From Perkinsus olseni (Eukaryota > Perkinsozoa > Perkinsida > Perkinsidae), in the NCBI GenBank assembly GCA_013115135.1, contig JABANP010000009.1, forward strand, positions 124,001 through 188,000: a DNA stretch of 64,000 nucleotides. Reading direction: 5' to 3'. How positions within the stretch are numbered: position 1 is the first letter of the stretch; each line of letters opens with the position of its first letter. Under the pieces are notes generated by a model. It ran no database searches and had not been told where the DNA came from. It saw nothing but the letters and a program-made list of their open reading frames with translations. Below, piece by piece: positions 54,668-64,000 of the stretch. Position numbers and translations under genes: made by a program.

Positions 54668-55217
54668 ATGTTGTATGCATACATTTGTAGTATGGTACAT
54701 AGATTGTATTTTCAAAGTACGGGACTCCAGTCTCGGGGTTAGAAATTAACCCTATTTCTAGTGGCTGAATTACAGTCAGTTACTTTATGTTTATTCAGCA
54801 GAATGTAAAGGTTGCGTTCAACAGTTTCGATACAACTTTGTGATGATAACGGGCCTGAAGGGTCGGCGAGGATTGGTGAGGAGAAGCTTTGAAACACGGA
54901 CGCGTACGGATCTGCTGTGTGACCGTGTGATTCGTCACAGTCGGATTTCAATGAATGATGGAAATGAAAATTTCGATGAGTCATCGCAAGTCCGCCTAGC
55001 TTAGTCAATCGATATTATTACCAATCATATACGTTATCACTGGAGCTATCAACAGCTCAGCACTGTGTTGTGAAATACAGTCTTTCCTAGTGGTGAAATG
55101 CAGAAACCTAAGGAGAAAGTATATCCTTAGGAAAAAGATTTTAATCGTTTTTTAGTTTTGCGAGCAGAGTTAAGGAACCTCGAGTTAGGGCAAGAGTCCA
55201 AGTTTTAAGCCATTCGG
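54668..55217. other. Intergenic, no gene recognised
   Basis: 550 bp, AT-richer than the coding parts. Nothing recognisable. Confidence 0.4.
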
Positions 55218-55965
55218 ATGATGACAAGTCTTCGGTTGGATGTTTACTACGTTGACGTTCATGAATGGAGGCAGAATGTGAGCGAGCCCAGCATCGTAGA
55301 CCTTCGTAGGGCGAAGCTGCCCGACACCGATGTTGAGGACCGCAAGGTAGGGCGCGTTCTTACTCCTGCGACGAGCAGTGGTGGCCTTCGTCAAGCGGCA
55401 GTTTACTGGGCTACACGGACCTTTGTTCAGGTGGACCAGTATATACAGGAAGAGGACAAGCGAATGTGTCTGGTTAGCCGTCTGCTGCCACGGTACTTCG
55501 TGAACAAGGCAACGGGTATTCCCTTCAGAGAAGTCAATGTCATGAACCGGGAGAGACGGCAGCAGGGAATGTATGCTCACCTGGGCAAGCGTCTAAACAT
55601 CAGGTGGTTAATCAATGGCTTGGTTTTGCGCGCAGGTTCAAACCCGTGTACGGACCCCCTTATACCAAGCCTTTAGACACTTCAAAGAGCGCGTGGGTAG
55701 CCTACCCCTCCTTCAGCATCTCGCACGACAATGGCATGGTTGCCATGGCGGTATTCCCCTTCGCTCGCTTCTTCAGCAGTACCCCATTTCCCTGCAGGTC
55801 CATCCCTCGTACGGCGTGGGAGTGGACATCCAGTGCCTTGCTCTGCCTCGGATATACGACTCTGCAAGGCAGTTCATTGACGAGATGCGAGGAGATGTTC
55901 TCAATGAGAACGAGTATGGCTTCATCGCCAGCCACACAGCGGATGAGGATAGACTGAGGGAGTAG
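55218..55965 (+). CDS. Unknown protein, two or three exons
   Basis: The ATG at 55218 starts a coding-like frame ('VHEWRQNVSEPSIVDLRRAK', 'YWATRTFVQVDQYIQEEDK', 'LLPRYFVNKATGIPF') that runs to a probable donor near 55601. Downstream, the frame ending 'GVGVDIQCLALPRIYDSARQ' ... 'ASHTADEDRLRE' to the stop at 55963-55965 is also coding-like. Two frames in between look plausible, so I could not fix the splice. I do not recognise a family; no signal peptide or membrane segment is seen. Confidence 0.45.
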
Positions 55966-56935
55966 TAACCAAGTGGGTCGTGGATGACCAGGGGCGATGG
56001 AGGCTCGCGGCATCGGTCGGATCTCTCTCGCTGTTCTACGCCTCCGATGGCAATTGCTCTTCTGCATTGAACTTTTCCCTATTATTTTGCGAAACCTCCG
56101 TCTCGCAATCTTTTTTTCGTGAGTGGAAGGAGCTCGATTAGTGTATACTGGTAGGTTCTATCGGATATGGACGGCAAAAGAGTCCTATCAAAAGTGCGTG
56201 GGCTTGGGTTTCGCCCTCCCTATGACGGAGTTGGAAGTAGATCAAAGTGGAGACATCTCACGATTAGAGGGTGGCAAGGTGATCCGGATGAGGTCGTCCG
56301 GCCGCTTGGCGGATTCAATTCGTTCTCAGTGGGCCTCCCAACGATCCGGATTTCGGTTGAAGTCATTTACCCTTGGGCGCTCTGATGGTACGGAGTTTGT
56401 GGGCTGCGTCTGCGTTGGAGAGCTGTCCGCGTGCGACCCCTCCTGGACGTGTTACCGGCCGAAGGAGTGGCCGTCTCCTTCAATGGGGCCGGATGGCGTT
56501 GTGATTTCTCTGCGACCTTTGAGTGTCTCCGAGAATTTGCTAACCCCTACGGATGCATAACCAACAGGATGATGCTCTCTTTATCATTCGGTCTACGGGA
56601 AGGTGTTGGATAATTAGGGGCTAGGCCGCGGGTCCACTGCTGATGGGCGTGAAGAACTACTGAACGCGGAGCAAAGGCATGAGAAGTACTATTGGGTGGT
56701 GTACAGATGTGTTAAAATGGAGTGAAGGACACTGTCAACACTTACTGAGCACACCAAAGTGCCTGATACTCCGAAGAGCGGCTCAAAGGACTTTCCCTCC
56801 CAAAAAAGGCTGGTCCATTCGAGTATCTCCGGCCAGGCGAGTTTGCATCGAATTTCACCCCACCCTGGGTTCGCTGTATGCTCGTTGCAGTAAGTTTTCT
56901 TGTTTTCTCATGTCTCATTGGGTCTAGTTAACTAC
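55966..56935. other. Intergenic; one doubtful plus-strand open frame
   Basis: A frame at 56222-56560 begins 'MTELEVDQSGDISRLEGGK' and contains 'TEFVGCVCVGELSACD'. It has a start codon but no family match and no clear intron signals, so it may be a missed exon or chance. Nothing else seen in this 970 bp. Confidence 0.25.
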
Positions 56936-58666
56936 ATGGGCCATATTCCGTCACAGCCAGTAGCCCATCGTCAAATTCCCGATTCTCGCGCCGGTTCCCT
57001 CCGGCAGGACTCCGAAGCGAGGATCCCTTCTACTGTATATGGCACGATACGATACGGTAGTGTGGAGGAGGTTGAAGAGTTGCTTCAGCTGAATTCGAAG
57101 GCTATGGCGGCATACGAGGATGCTTCGGGTCTCACCCCCGTCATTCTGGCCGCTAAGTATGGCCGAGCTGATGTAGTAGAGAAGTTGTTGGACTATGGCA
57201 TGCCGGTGGGCTCTCGGCTAGGTGTCACCACGCCGCTCCTGGAGGCGCTGGGGCGGGGCAAATGCGATTGCGTTGATTTGTTCCTCGAGACGAGTCCCGG
57301 CTTAGTCGAGGTTGCCGGCTTGTTCGGAGCCACGCCGCTGATGTCTGCAGCGGCGGGAGGGTGCGTACACTGTGTGGAGGCAGTCCTGAGGCGACTCCGA
57401 CCGGGGCACCAGCACGGTTCGCAGCAAATCGAGACCGGGCGAACGCAGGTCTCGGCGATGGAGATAGCTGTAGCCACCAGGCGGCAGGATGTAGTCAAGC
57501 TGATGCTGGACAATGGGATAGAGCCCGACAGATGGAGCGTTGAGGAATCTGTAAGATTGCAAGATGATGGTGTGTTGGCACTCCTATTGGACGCTCTCTC
57601 TGAGGGCCCGAATGATATACTGGATGCCGCTCTGGTCGCGGCCTGCTATGCTCCTTTCAACGCTCGCCGCGTCACCTGTCTTTTGCGTGAGCACGGCGCC
57701 CGGGCCACTCCAGCTGCCCTCGAGGCTGCTGCTGACAGCACGATAGCGGCAATTTTGTTGGACAATTCCTGTTCGCTGGACTTGAGTGTGAGTCAGTGGG
57801 TAGCCGTACTAGGAGCTCATGTCGCCGAGCCGGCCGTGCTTGAAACCCTCTGGTCGTCGGTTCGAATCCCGGCTCGGGCTAGGACGCAGGCTCTCGAGGT
57901 AGCCGTGGCACAGGACGCCCCCAGTGCCATCGTAAAGGCCGTCGAGAACGCTCGGAAGAGTATCCTGAGGAGAGACGACATTGAGTCGACCCTCCTGGTT
58001 CAATCAGCCCAATGTGGGGCTACCAGATGCCTTTACTATTTACTGCGCGATTATGCCACCATTTCAATTTCCCTGCCCAAGATAAGGTTGAAGGTGATAC
58101 CGGATACGTACGTGGATGCCTTGGAGAGGGCAGCGTTGAATGCTCATCATACGGCGATAGATATGCTGCTTAATAATGGCTGTGTAGTCACTGAGACGGC
58201 CTTGGTGGCTGCAACTCTTGGCGGCTCGGAGACCTGCCTTCAACGGCTGCTGTTCTCGGCTGATATAAAGGAGCTGAAGGATCGTTCTGAGTGGTGGCAT
58301 CAGTCTTTGCTTTGCGCAGCATACGCGGGCCGAGTGAGCTGTGCACGCGTCTTACTTTCCCTGTGGCCAGACAAAGCAGCGGAGAGGATACCGCTGACTG
58401 ACGGAGGGCTCGGTGCCGCCCCCTTGAGCGTGGCCGCGTGGAGGGGCCACGTTGGAGTAGTGGAGTTATTGGGAGAGTATTGCAATTGGAAACAGAAGGC
58501 GAATGCCTTGGAGGTCGCAGCATACATGGGATATCCCAGAGTCTGCGAGAAGATACTGGAGACCCTCCCTCAGCCGCTTCCGGGCTGGGCTTTACCGCGC
58601 AAAGCTAAGCATGAGGGGATAGCACTGTGGCTGCAAGACTGCACTAAGTTGGAGATGATTAGCTAG
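56936..58666 (+). CDS. Ankyrin-repeat protein
   Basis: Single exon, 576 residues from the first in-frame ATG. Ankyrin repeats run most of the length: 'GSVEEVEELLQL', 'GLTPVILAAKYGRADVVEKL', 'GATPLMSAAAGGCVHCVEAV', 'AAPLSVAAWRGHVGVVELL', 'NALEVAAYMGYPRVCEKIL'. Middle repeats are degenerate. No kinase, channel or other domain is attached. Such repeats are protein-binding scaffolds; the partner is unknown. A tRNA-like stretch at 57858-57870 is coding. Confidence 0.88.
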   Translation: MGHIPSQPVAHRQIPDSRAGSLRQDSEARIPSTVYGTIRYGSVEEVEELLQLNSKAMAAYEDASGLTPVILAAKYGRADVVEKLLDYGMPVGSRLGVTTPLLEALGRGKCDCVDLFLETSPGLVEVAGLFGATPLMSAAAGGCVHCVEAVLRRLRPGHQHGSQQIETGRTQVSAMEIAVATRRQDVVKLMLDNGIEPDRWSVEESVRLQDDGVLALLLDALSEGPNDILDAALVAACYAPFNARRVTCLLREHGARATPAALEAAADSTIAAILLDNSCSLDLSVSQWVAVLGAHVAEPAVLETLWSSVRIPARARTQALEVAVAQDAPSAIVKAVENARKSILRRDDIESTLLVQSAQCGATRCLYYLLRDYATISISLPKIRLKVIPDTYVDALERAALNAHHTAIDMLLNNGCVVTETALVAATLGGSETCLQRLLFSADIKELKDRSEWWHQSLLCAAYAGRVSCARVLLSLWPDKAAERIPLTDGGLGAAPLSVAAWRGHVGVVELLGEYCNWKQKANALEVAAYMGYPRVCEKILETLPQPLPGWALPRKAKHEGIALWLQDCTKLEMIS

Positions 58667-58788
58667 CTATCGACGATACTGGACTTGTATCATTGTTATA
58701 CAGTAGTAGTATTATTACCGATCTTGCACAGCTCCATTGGCTTGGGTTCGGGCTTTTGATGGTTCATGTGGAACGTGCAGTTTTTGCA

Positions 58789-61285
58789 ATGCCTTTGGCA
58801 TCCTCCGACTTAACCGAGCATCTCCTGAATGGCGATGATACTCAAGAGGACTCGGCTTCCGCGAGAGCCTCTAAGCAGGAGGGATTTTTTAGGCTGCCCA
58901 GCCACCCTAGATACCACAACCCTTTCGAGACACTCACACACATCGGAAGGTAGTATGACGCCGGCGACCAAGGGTCTCCCTTCGCCTCGGTATTTTGAAT
59001 GCCCACTATCAATGTCTTGCCCGTGCATTCTAATTTGTCTTACACGCGAGCAGCATCCGGTACCGATTCGCCAGGTACGAGAAGTTGAAGATTATTGTAT
59101 TCACCTTGACTGGTGTAGCCCCTCTGCGGCTGGTCATCATCCTGGCCCTCGGTGTGCTTGGTATGATCCCTGCTAAGTTGGCCCTTCTGGGCATCTCAAG
59201 GCCGGATGATGTACGAGACCTCCAGCCGCGGATAACTGGATGGTGGCGGAAGGCATTGGTAGTAAGGTTGGGTCTGGGCGAAATTAATTCTCTGGTAGGA
59301 AACTTTCGGTAGTCTCGAGACTTCTCGAATTTTAACTTTGAGCGCCGTACGTGACGCTTTGTGCATGACAGTCCAAATGCCCCTAACTAAGTGATTCTCC
59401 CCTAGCTCGTCGTGGGAGCTCTTCATGGTCGGTTCCCCGTTATAGATTCACTTCATGCTCCTCTGGGTGAGGATCATACTGTTCGTTGCCGGCTTCTACT
59501 GGGTCAACGTGGAAGGCAGTCCCGACCGACGGACGCGGGTATACGTGTCGACCCATCACTCAATCTGGGATACTCTTTATCTCATGTAAGCAGACCTTGG
59601 CAGCTTGAGGCTGATGAGCATTTCGCTTGTGACTCGTTTGCCCTGCCAATTCGGACGTGTATGGTTTTGTGTCCACCCCGGAAAAAGAGGAAGGCCATAG
59701 GATGCTTCGCCGTCGAATGCTTCTCACGCGGGACGCTGGAACGCCACTTGGATTCGGTCCGTAGGTACTACACGGGTGCCTGCGAGGCGGCGAAGTCGGA
59801 GGTCTTCGATTTGCCGCTGGTGGGGACGTACCTGAGAGTACTAAGTGCTCTGCCCATCGATAGACGATGTAGTGTGGAGCCTCGTGAGTTGGACGGGGAT
59901 TGTCGTAATTTCAGCTGACATTGGTCGTGAAGCTGCTAGGAGGAACATGAAGGAGAGAGCGCTGGATGAGAGATATCCCCCTCTTATAGTGTTTCCCACA
60001 GCAACATGTGAGGCCTTCTGGATGACTTGGAGTTGTGGATGGTGTGGTATTGTTAGGTAATAATATCAGGCAAATGACAGAGTTCAAGACGGGAGCCTTC
60101 GACACAGGACTACCGGTAGTGAGGTGCCGGGCCTTATCGTTCTCCCGAGAGATGCTAGGACCTACCAGTCTGTGAGGGGTTCGTTTCCGAACTTACGGTT
60201 CACAGGCCGGTTCCCTGCTGTTTTTACTGGTATACGGACGCCCTATGCTTTAGGTCCAGCCCATTGGGATATCCTATCCATGCCGCTACAATGACCTCTA
60301 CTTGGACGATAATATACTATTAGTATTGTACAGAACGTTGTGCCAATTCATCAACTATGAGACTATAACATTCCTTCCCATCCATCGCCCCACTCCTGCA
60401 GAGGAAGACGACCCAACACTCTATGCGGCTGAGGTACAACTAATCATCGGCTGATCATCACTACCTATCGTCGGGGGAGAGACAGCGTGATGACCCGTAA
60501 TGTTCATGCATGATTGCCAAAGGTTGCATGGTGTCATGCATGGCCTCTCGTGTAACTGAGGTTGTCAGTTTGCCCGATGTAGCGGGATGTGATATATCAG
60601 CTTCCGATGTGGGCGTCTCTATCGGAGCAGCACTAGCTGCCTGGACTCAGCGTCCTTGTCATTGCTGAGCTGATGACAGTGGCCTCCTCAGGTGAGGCGG
60701 GTGATGTGCAAAGAGCTGCACAGAGTGCCTGTTCCCTTCGTATTCGAAGATGAGATGCTGCGGACAGCATGCGTGGAAAACAAGATGTCTCTGTGTCAAC
60801 AGCGCCTTACGATGGGGGACGTCTTCGAGGAGTTCGATACGAGCGATCGGATCCTCGAGTACTGGGTAGGCAACCCGGCGGAAGCCTCGGCCCACCTGTG
60901 GTGTCCTCCTAGGTGGGAATTCTCCACTCGATAGACTTCGATGGCGATGGTTCCATATCTTTACAAGACGTTCGGAACACGTTCAGCCTAGGGCCACGCG
61001 AGACCACATACGTTAGTAGACTATTCACAATGCTGAAGCAGGACGATCCCGATACGGATGCCGATGTTCCGCCGCTTCCCAGGAGGAAAGAAAGTGGATG
61101 GTAGTTCGGGTCATGGGTATATTCTGTTTCAGCGATCTTGCGGTAGGTACTCTAAGATAGCGGGAGGAGTCCCTCCAGTGCCTCGGCGGCCCAAAGATGC
61201 ATTGCCTGCCAACGCATTGGCAGTGCATGAGATTGTCCCTATGCTACTTGTTCTATACAACGCCGCTAAGTCAAGGCCTCGGTAG
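58789..61285 (+). CDS. LPCAT-like lysophospholipid acyltransferase with EF-hand, copy 1
   Basis: PlsC-type acyltransferase similar to LPCAT1/2. After a soluble N-terminus ('RLPSHPRYHNPFETLTHIG') comes a membrane hairpin ('PLRLVIILALGVLGMIPAKL'), then 'FVAGFYWVNVEGSP' and the catalytic H-x4-D motif in 'STHHSIWDTLYLM'. Next are 'EVFDLPLVGTYLRVLSALPI', 'YPPLIVFPTAT', 'FKTGAFDTGLPV' and 'VFEDEML', and an EF-hand loop in 'DFDGDGSISLQD'. The C-terminus is 'GGVPPVPRRPKDALPAN' and a hydrophobic tail. About a dozen exons; stop 61283-61285. In LPCAT1/2 the reaction is reacylation of lyso-PC in the ER or lipid droplets; Ca2+ control via the EF-hand is inference. Confidence 0.85.
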
Positions 61286-61831
61286 GGCTTCTAGGCACCA
61301 CTGACTATCTTCAGTTTCTCTGTTCCCAGTCACCGCCATTCACTGGAGCTCCTCTATTCGGCATTCGATTTTCCTGTCCCCACAGCGGTGCTCGATGAGA
61401 CGGAACTTGCCACAGCAGTAGGGCTTGGGGAACGAGTCCAGCAGGATGCCCCAGGCAGTTCCCCTAGAGATTCGGTGGTTTTCAGGTATGCGGACAGCTT
61501 ACCAGATATATACCAGATCTGTTCAATCCTCCCTTGCCAAGGCGAAACACCATCTCAACTGCGGACACTCCGTCGAGCACAGCGGGGACCTCAACCGACG
61601 AGGATATCCTTACGAGCCCGAAGGCGGAAGGCCCGATCGGTTGATTCCGTGGCGATGTGTCGAGAAACCACTCGCGCGCTGTGTAGTCATTTTTCGTTCC
61701 TTTGACGAACATTTTTCCTCATTGTCAAACATTCACCCCCTTACACGCTGCGTGCGCATTACCTATGCTTCAGTCGCGTTGCGGTCGAAGCCGCGGAATT
61801 TCTCGGGGAGTCGTTTGTAATTTCCTTCCTG
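61286..61831. other. Intergenic between the two acyltransferases
   Basis: 545 bp. No recognised gene; should hold the promoter of copy 2. Confidence 0.4.
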
Positions 61832-64000
61832 ATGCCAACGCCCGCTGCGTCTTCTTCCACCAACGGCGAGAGTGGGATACTGAGGTCAGAAGAACGGGAG
61901 AATGGTTTTCAGCAGCAGCGGCTGAATGTAAGTCATCCTTCGAGTGCCGCGCTAGGGTCGTTACAAAGTACTACTTTTCTAGCATGCTTGTGCTACTATG
62001 TTAGTATTATGATGGTAGTGCGTCTCCAGTGTCCTGTTCTGGACCACGCTGAGCGGCAGCTACCGCATGACGTCTTCTCTCAGGATCCGTTCGAGTTCAG
62101 TACGAGGCCGCGGTACACCAACGCCTTCCTGCCATTAACGGAGTATTCGACGTAATATTTGCGGCCTGAAATTCTCGCATGCAATTCCTCCCGGTCAGTT
62201 ACGAGAAGATCAAAGTATTCTTTTTCACCATCACTTTGATTGCCCCTCTTCGCATTTTCATTATCGTAGGTCTCACGCGCGATAACCCGCAGTCAGGATC
62301 GTGCTCAGGTTTTTCTCCTCTGTATTGGGAGTCTGCATGGCTGAAATAGCTTCTCTTGGCTTACCGCCAATCGATGACGCGATGGTACTGCAGCCTCCTA
62401 TCAACAGCAGGTGGAGGCGATTCATAGTAGGTCACTGCATGTCCGAAGCTGTGGGGTTGGCTGCAGCGACGGACGGCTTTCAGGTATTCTTGATGCGCAT
62501 CGGAATGCGGTGGATAATGTTCCTGGCGGGCTTCTACTGGGTCCATGTGGAAGGCTCATACGACCCTAAGGGCCAGGATCATCATCAGCACTCATCACTC
62601 AATTTGGGACACCATCTATCTCATGTGGGCGAGCGCAGGGAGGGTTGACATAGACATCGCTTCTGTTCTCAGGATATACACCGGCTGCTGCGAGGCTGCA
62701 AAGGCCGATCTTTTCAAAGTCCCAATGATGGGAAGCTTCCTGAGGTCTCTCAACGCAATGCCTATCGATCGCCGGTGTAGGAGGGGCCTCGTTAGTCGTC
62801 GTTTTCTGCTGGAACTCGCTAGGTTTCGCCCGTCGTGTCCACAACGGTTGCGACCGCGTGTCCTCTTTGACCGCGCGCGTGAGCCAGGTTTAAATTATTT
62901 CTTCAGGCCCAGAAGCCCGGAGTGCGGCGAAGAGGAATATGAGAGCTCGAGCCCTCGATGCGAGGTACCCGCCAATGATAGTGTTCCCGACGGCTACATG
63001 TAGGCTCATCAGCCCTCGATCCTTCCCCAGCGCATCGCCCTTCTAGGCAACAACGGACGCCAGCTGTCGGCTTTCAAGGAGGGAGCTTTCGACTGCGGCG
63101 TGCCGGTGAGTTTAAGCGTCTCCGTAGATGCGCATCAGCCTACGCTCTTCGCGATATAATGACCCTTATTTCAGATACAGCCGGTGGGGCTCGAGTATCC
63201 TGCGCGGTTCAACGACATCTTCGCCCTGAAGAACATGGCTTGGGTCTTCTACTGGAGCTGTTGCCAATTCGTCAACTTTCACACTGTCCGTTTCATGCCC
63301 GTATACACTCCTACAGAAGCCGAGATTGAGGACCCTGCCCTCTACGCTCGAAATGTGCGGCGTGAAGATCTGATTCATTCTCAGCTGGATGTGGCGTCTC
63401 CGCTGGTCAGGTCCGTACTCTGATGTGCACCAGTTTGCACCGACAACCCGTGCCATACGTCTTCGAGGACGAGCTCCTGCGCATAGTGTGCCGGGACAAC
63501 TTCATGCGGGTGCATCAGCATCGTATCATGATGAAGCAAGTCTATGAGGAGTTCGGCGTCAGCATGCACTATGTTGATCATTGGGTGAACGCTCTTGACG
63601 GTTTAGGTGTTCGGTAGAGTCGACGGTTCGCCTTTCAGGTCAAGATGTTGCACGGCTTGGATTCTGATGGTGATGGTCTGCTCTCTATTGAGGATGTCCT
63701 CAGCAAGCTGTCTCTGAGCGATGACTCAAAAGAAGCAGACGCCTTCAAGCGGATATGGCCCGCGCTCAAGGTGGATGAAAGTGCCGACCCCAAACTTGAG
63801 GATATACCTGCACCCTACGACAAACCCCTCAGAGAGGAAGGGAGCTGGTGAGACACGGAACAGATGCTTCTCATGAAATTGAGTTGAATTTGCTACAGAT
63901 CTGACTGCTAGGCTTACTGCATCCTCGTGTCCGTGTGTTCGTATAGGTACGATTCACTTTCGGGTGGTATTCCTCCTGTGCCATCCCGTCCATTAGACGA
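61832..64000 (+). CDS. LPCAT-like acyltransferase with EF-hand, copy 2 (cut by window end)
   Basis: Tandem paralogue of 58789-61285 with the same exon plan: several intron positions and phases coincide, for example the donor after 'PIDRR' and the splice inside 'TATC'. Blocks: 'VSYEKIKVFFFTITLIAPLR', 'LAGFYWVHVEGS', catalytic 'STHHSIWDTIYLM', 'YPPMIVFPTATCNNG', 'LSAFKEGAFDCGVP', 'VPYVFEDELL', EF-hand loop 'DSDGDGLLSIED'. The last exon seen reads 'SLSGGIPPVPSRP', equal to the C-terminal block of copy 1, and continues past base 64000. Start ATG 61832 gives a Ser/Thr-rich N-terminus unlike copy 1. Confidence 0.83.

Noticed and set aside
57858..57870. tRNA B-box-like sequence ('ggttcgaatcc')
   Set aside because: Lies in the ankyrin gene; no cloverleaf can be built around it.
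59861..59870. Apparent +1 break after 'PIDRR' in LPCAT copy 1
   Set aside because: Copy 2 has the same feature at the same codon with a GT donor, so it is a conserved intron border, not a frame break.
1..64000. CRISPR arrays, rRNA genes, intact transposons
   Set aside because: No regularly spaced repeats, no rRNA-like sequence and no transposase or reverse-transcriptase motifs were seen.

Overview
The window is nuclear DNA of an intron-rich protist. Most genes are broken by short GT-AG introns (usually 42-58 bp), spacing is tight, and there are several tandem gene families. Gene content (a Shewanella-like phosphatase, a DAP-pathway lysine enzyme, EF-hand lysophospholipid acyltransferases, type-2 OMP decarboxylase, a PSTAIRE-like CDK, secreted Cys-rich paralogues) suggests an alveolate, most likely a Perkinsus-like organism. 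That assignment is inference from gene style and content, not from a marker gene. No rRNA, CRISPR array or intact transposon was seen.

Layout. 1-8.1 kb: two diverged copies of one ~4 kb segment, each carrying an amino-acid permease (AAAP family) on the minus strand. 9.5-10.8 kb: a third, older permease paralogue. 11.25 kb: elongator tRNA-Met. 12.3-19.7 kb, all minus: CCCH zinc-finger protein, GPI transamidase catalytic subunit (GPI8/PIG-K, rebuilt from 11 exons), a one-TM protein, a many-exon PPR protein, and a small secreted or membrane protein. 20.3-27.9 kb, plus: Na+/K+-type P-ATPase and LL-diaminopimelate aminotransferase. 28.3-31.6 kb, minus: two secreted Cys-rich paralogues. 32.1-47.9 kb, plus: secreted NHL-repeat protein, POLD3-like polymerase delta subunit, a small membrane protein, OMP decarboxylase, RBBP9-like hydrolase, CDK, Shewanella-like phosphatase, PGAP4-like Golgi transferase, UNC93-like transporter and exostosin-like glycosyltransferase. 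48.4-54.7 kb: four uridine phosphorylase genes, the last three almost identical. 55.2-64 kb: an unrecognised gene, an ankyrin-repeat protein, and two tandem LPCAT-like acyltransferases with EF-hands; the second runs off the window.

Themes. Four families are expanded in tandem (permease x3, Cys-rich x2, uridine phosphorylase x4, LPCAT x2), two of them with patterns that look like gene conversion or unequal crossing-over. Two genes belong to GPI-anchor biology (GPI8, PGAP4-like) and two to pyrimidine supply (OMP decarboxylase, uridine phosphorylase). Between about 20 and 49 kb many otherwise intact genes carry single-base frame breaks, nearly all reading as one extra base and mostly in homopolymers. 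These most likely reflect insertion errors in the assembly, but should be checked. Exon joins were inferred by eye from splice phase and family similarity, so intron borders are working models.
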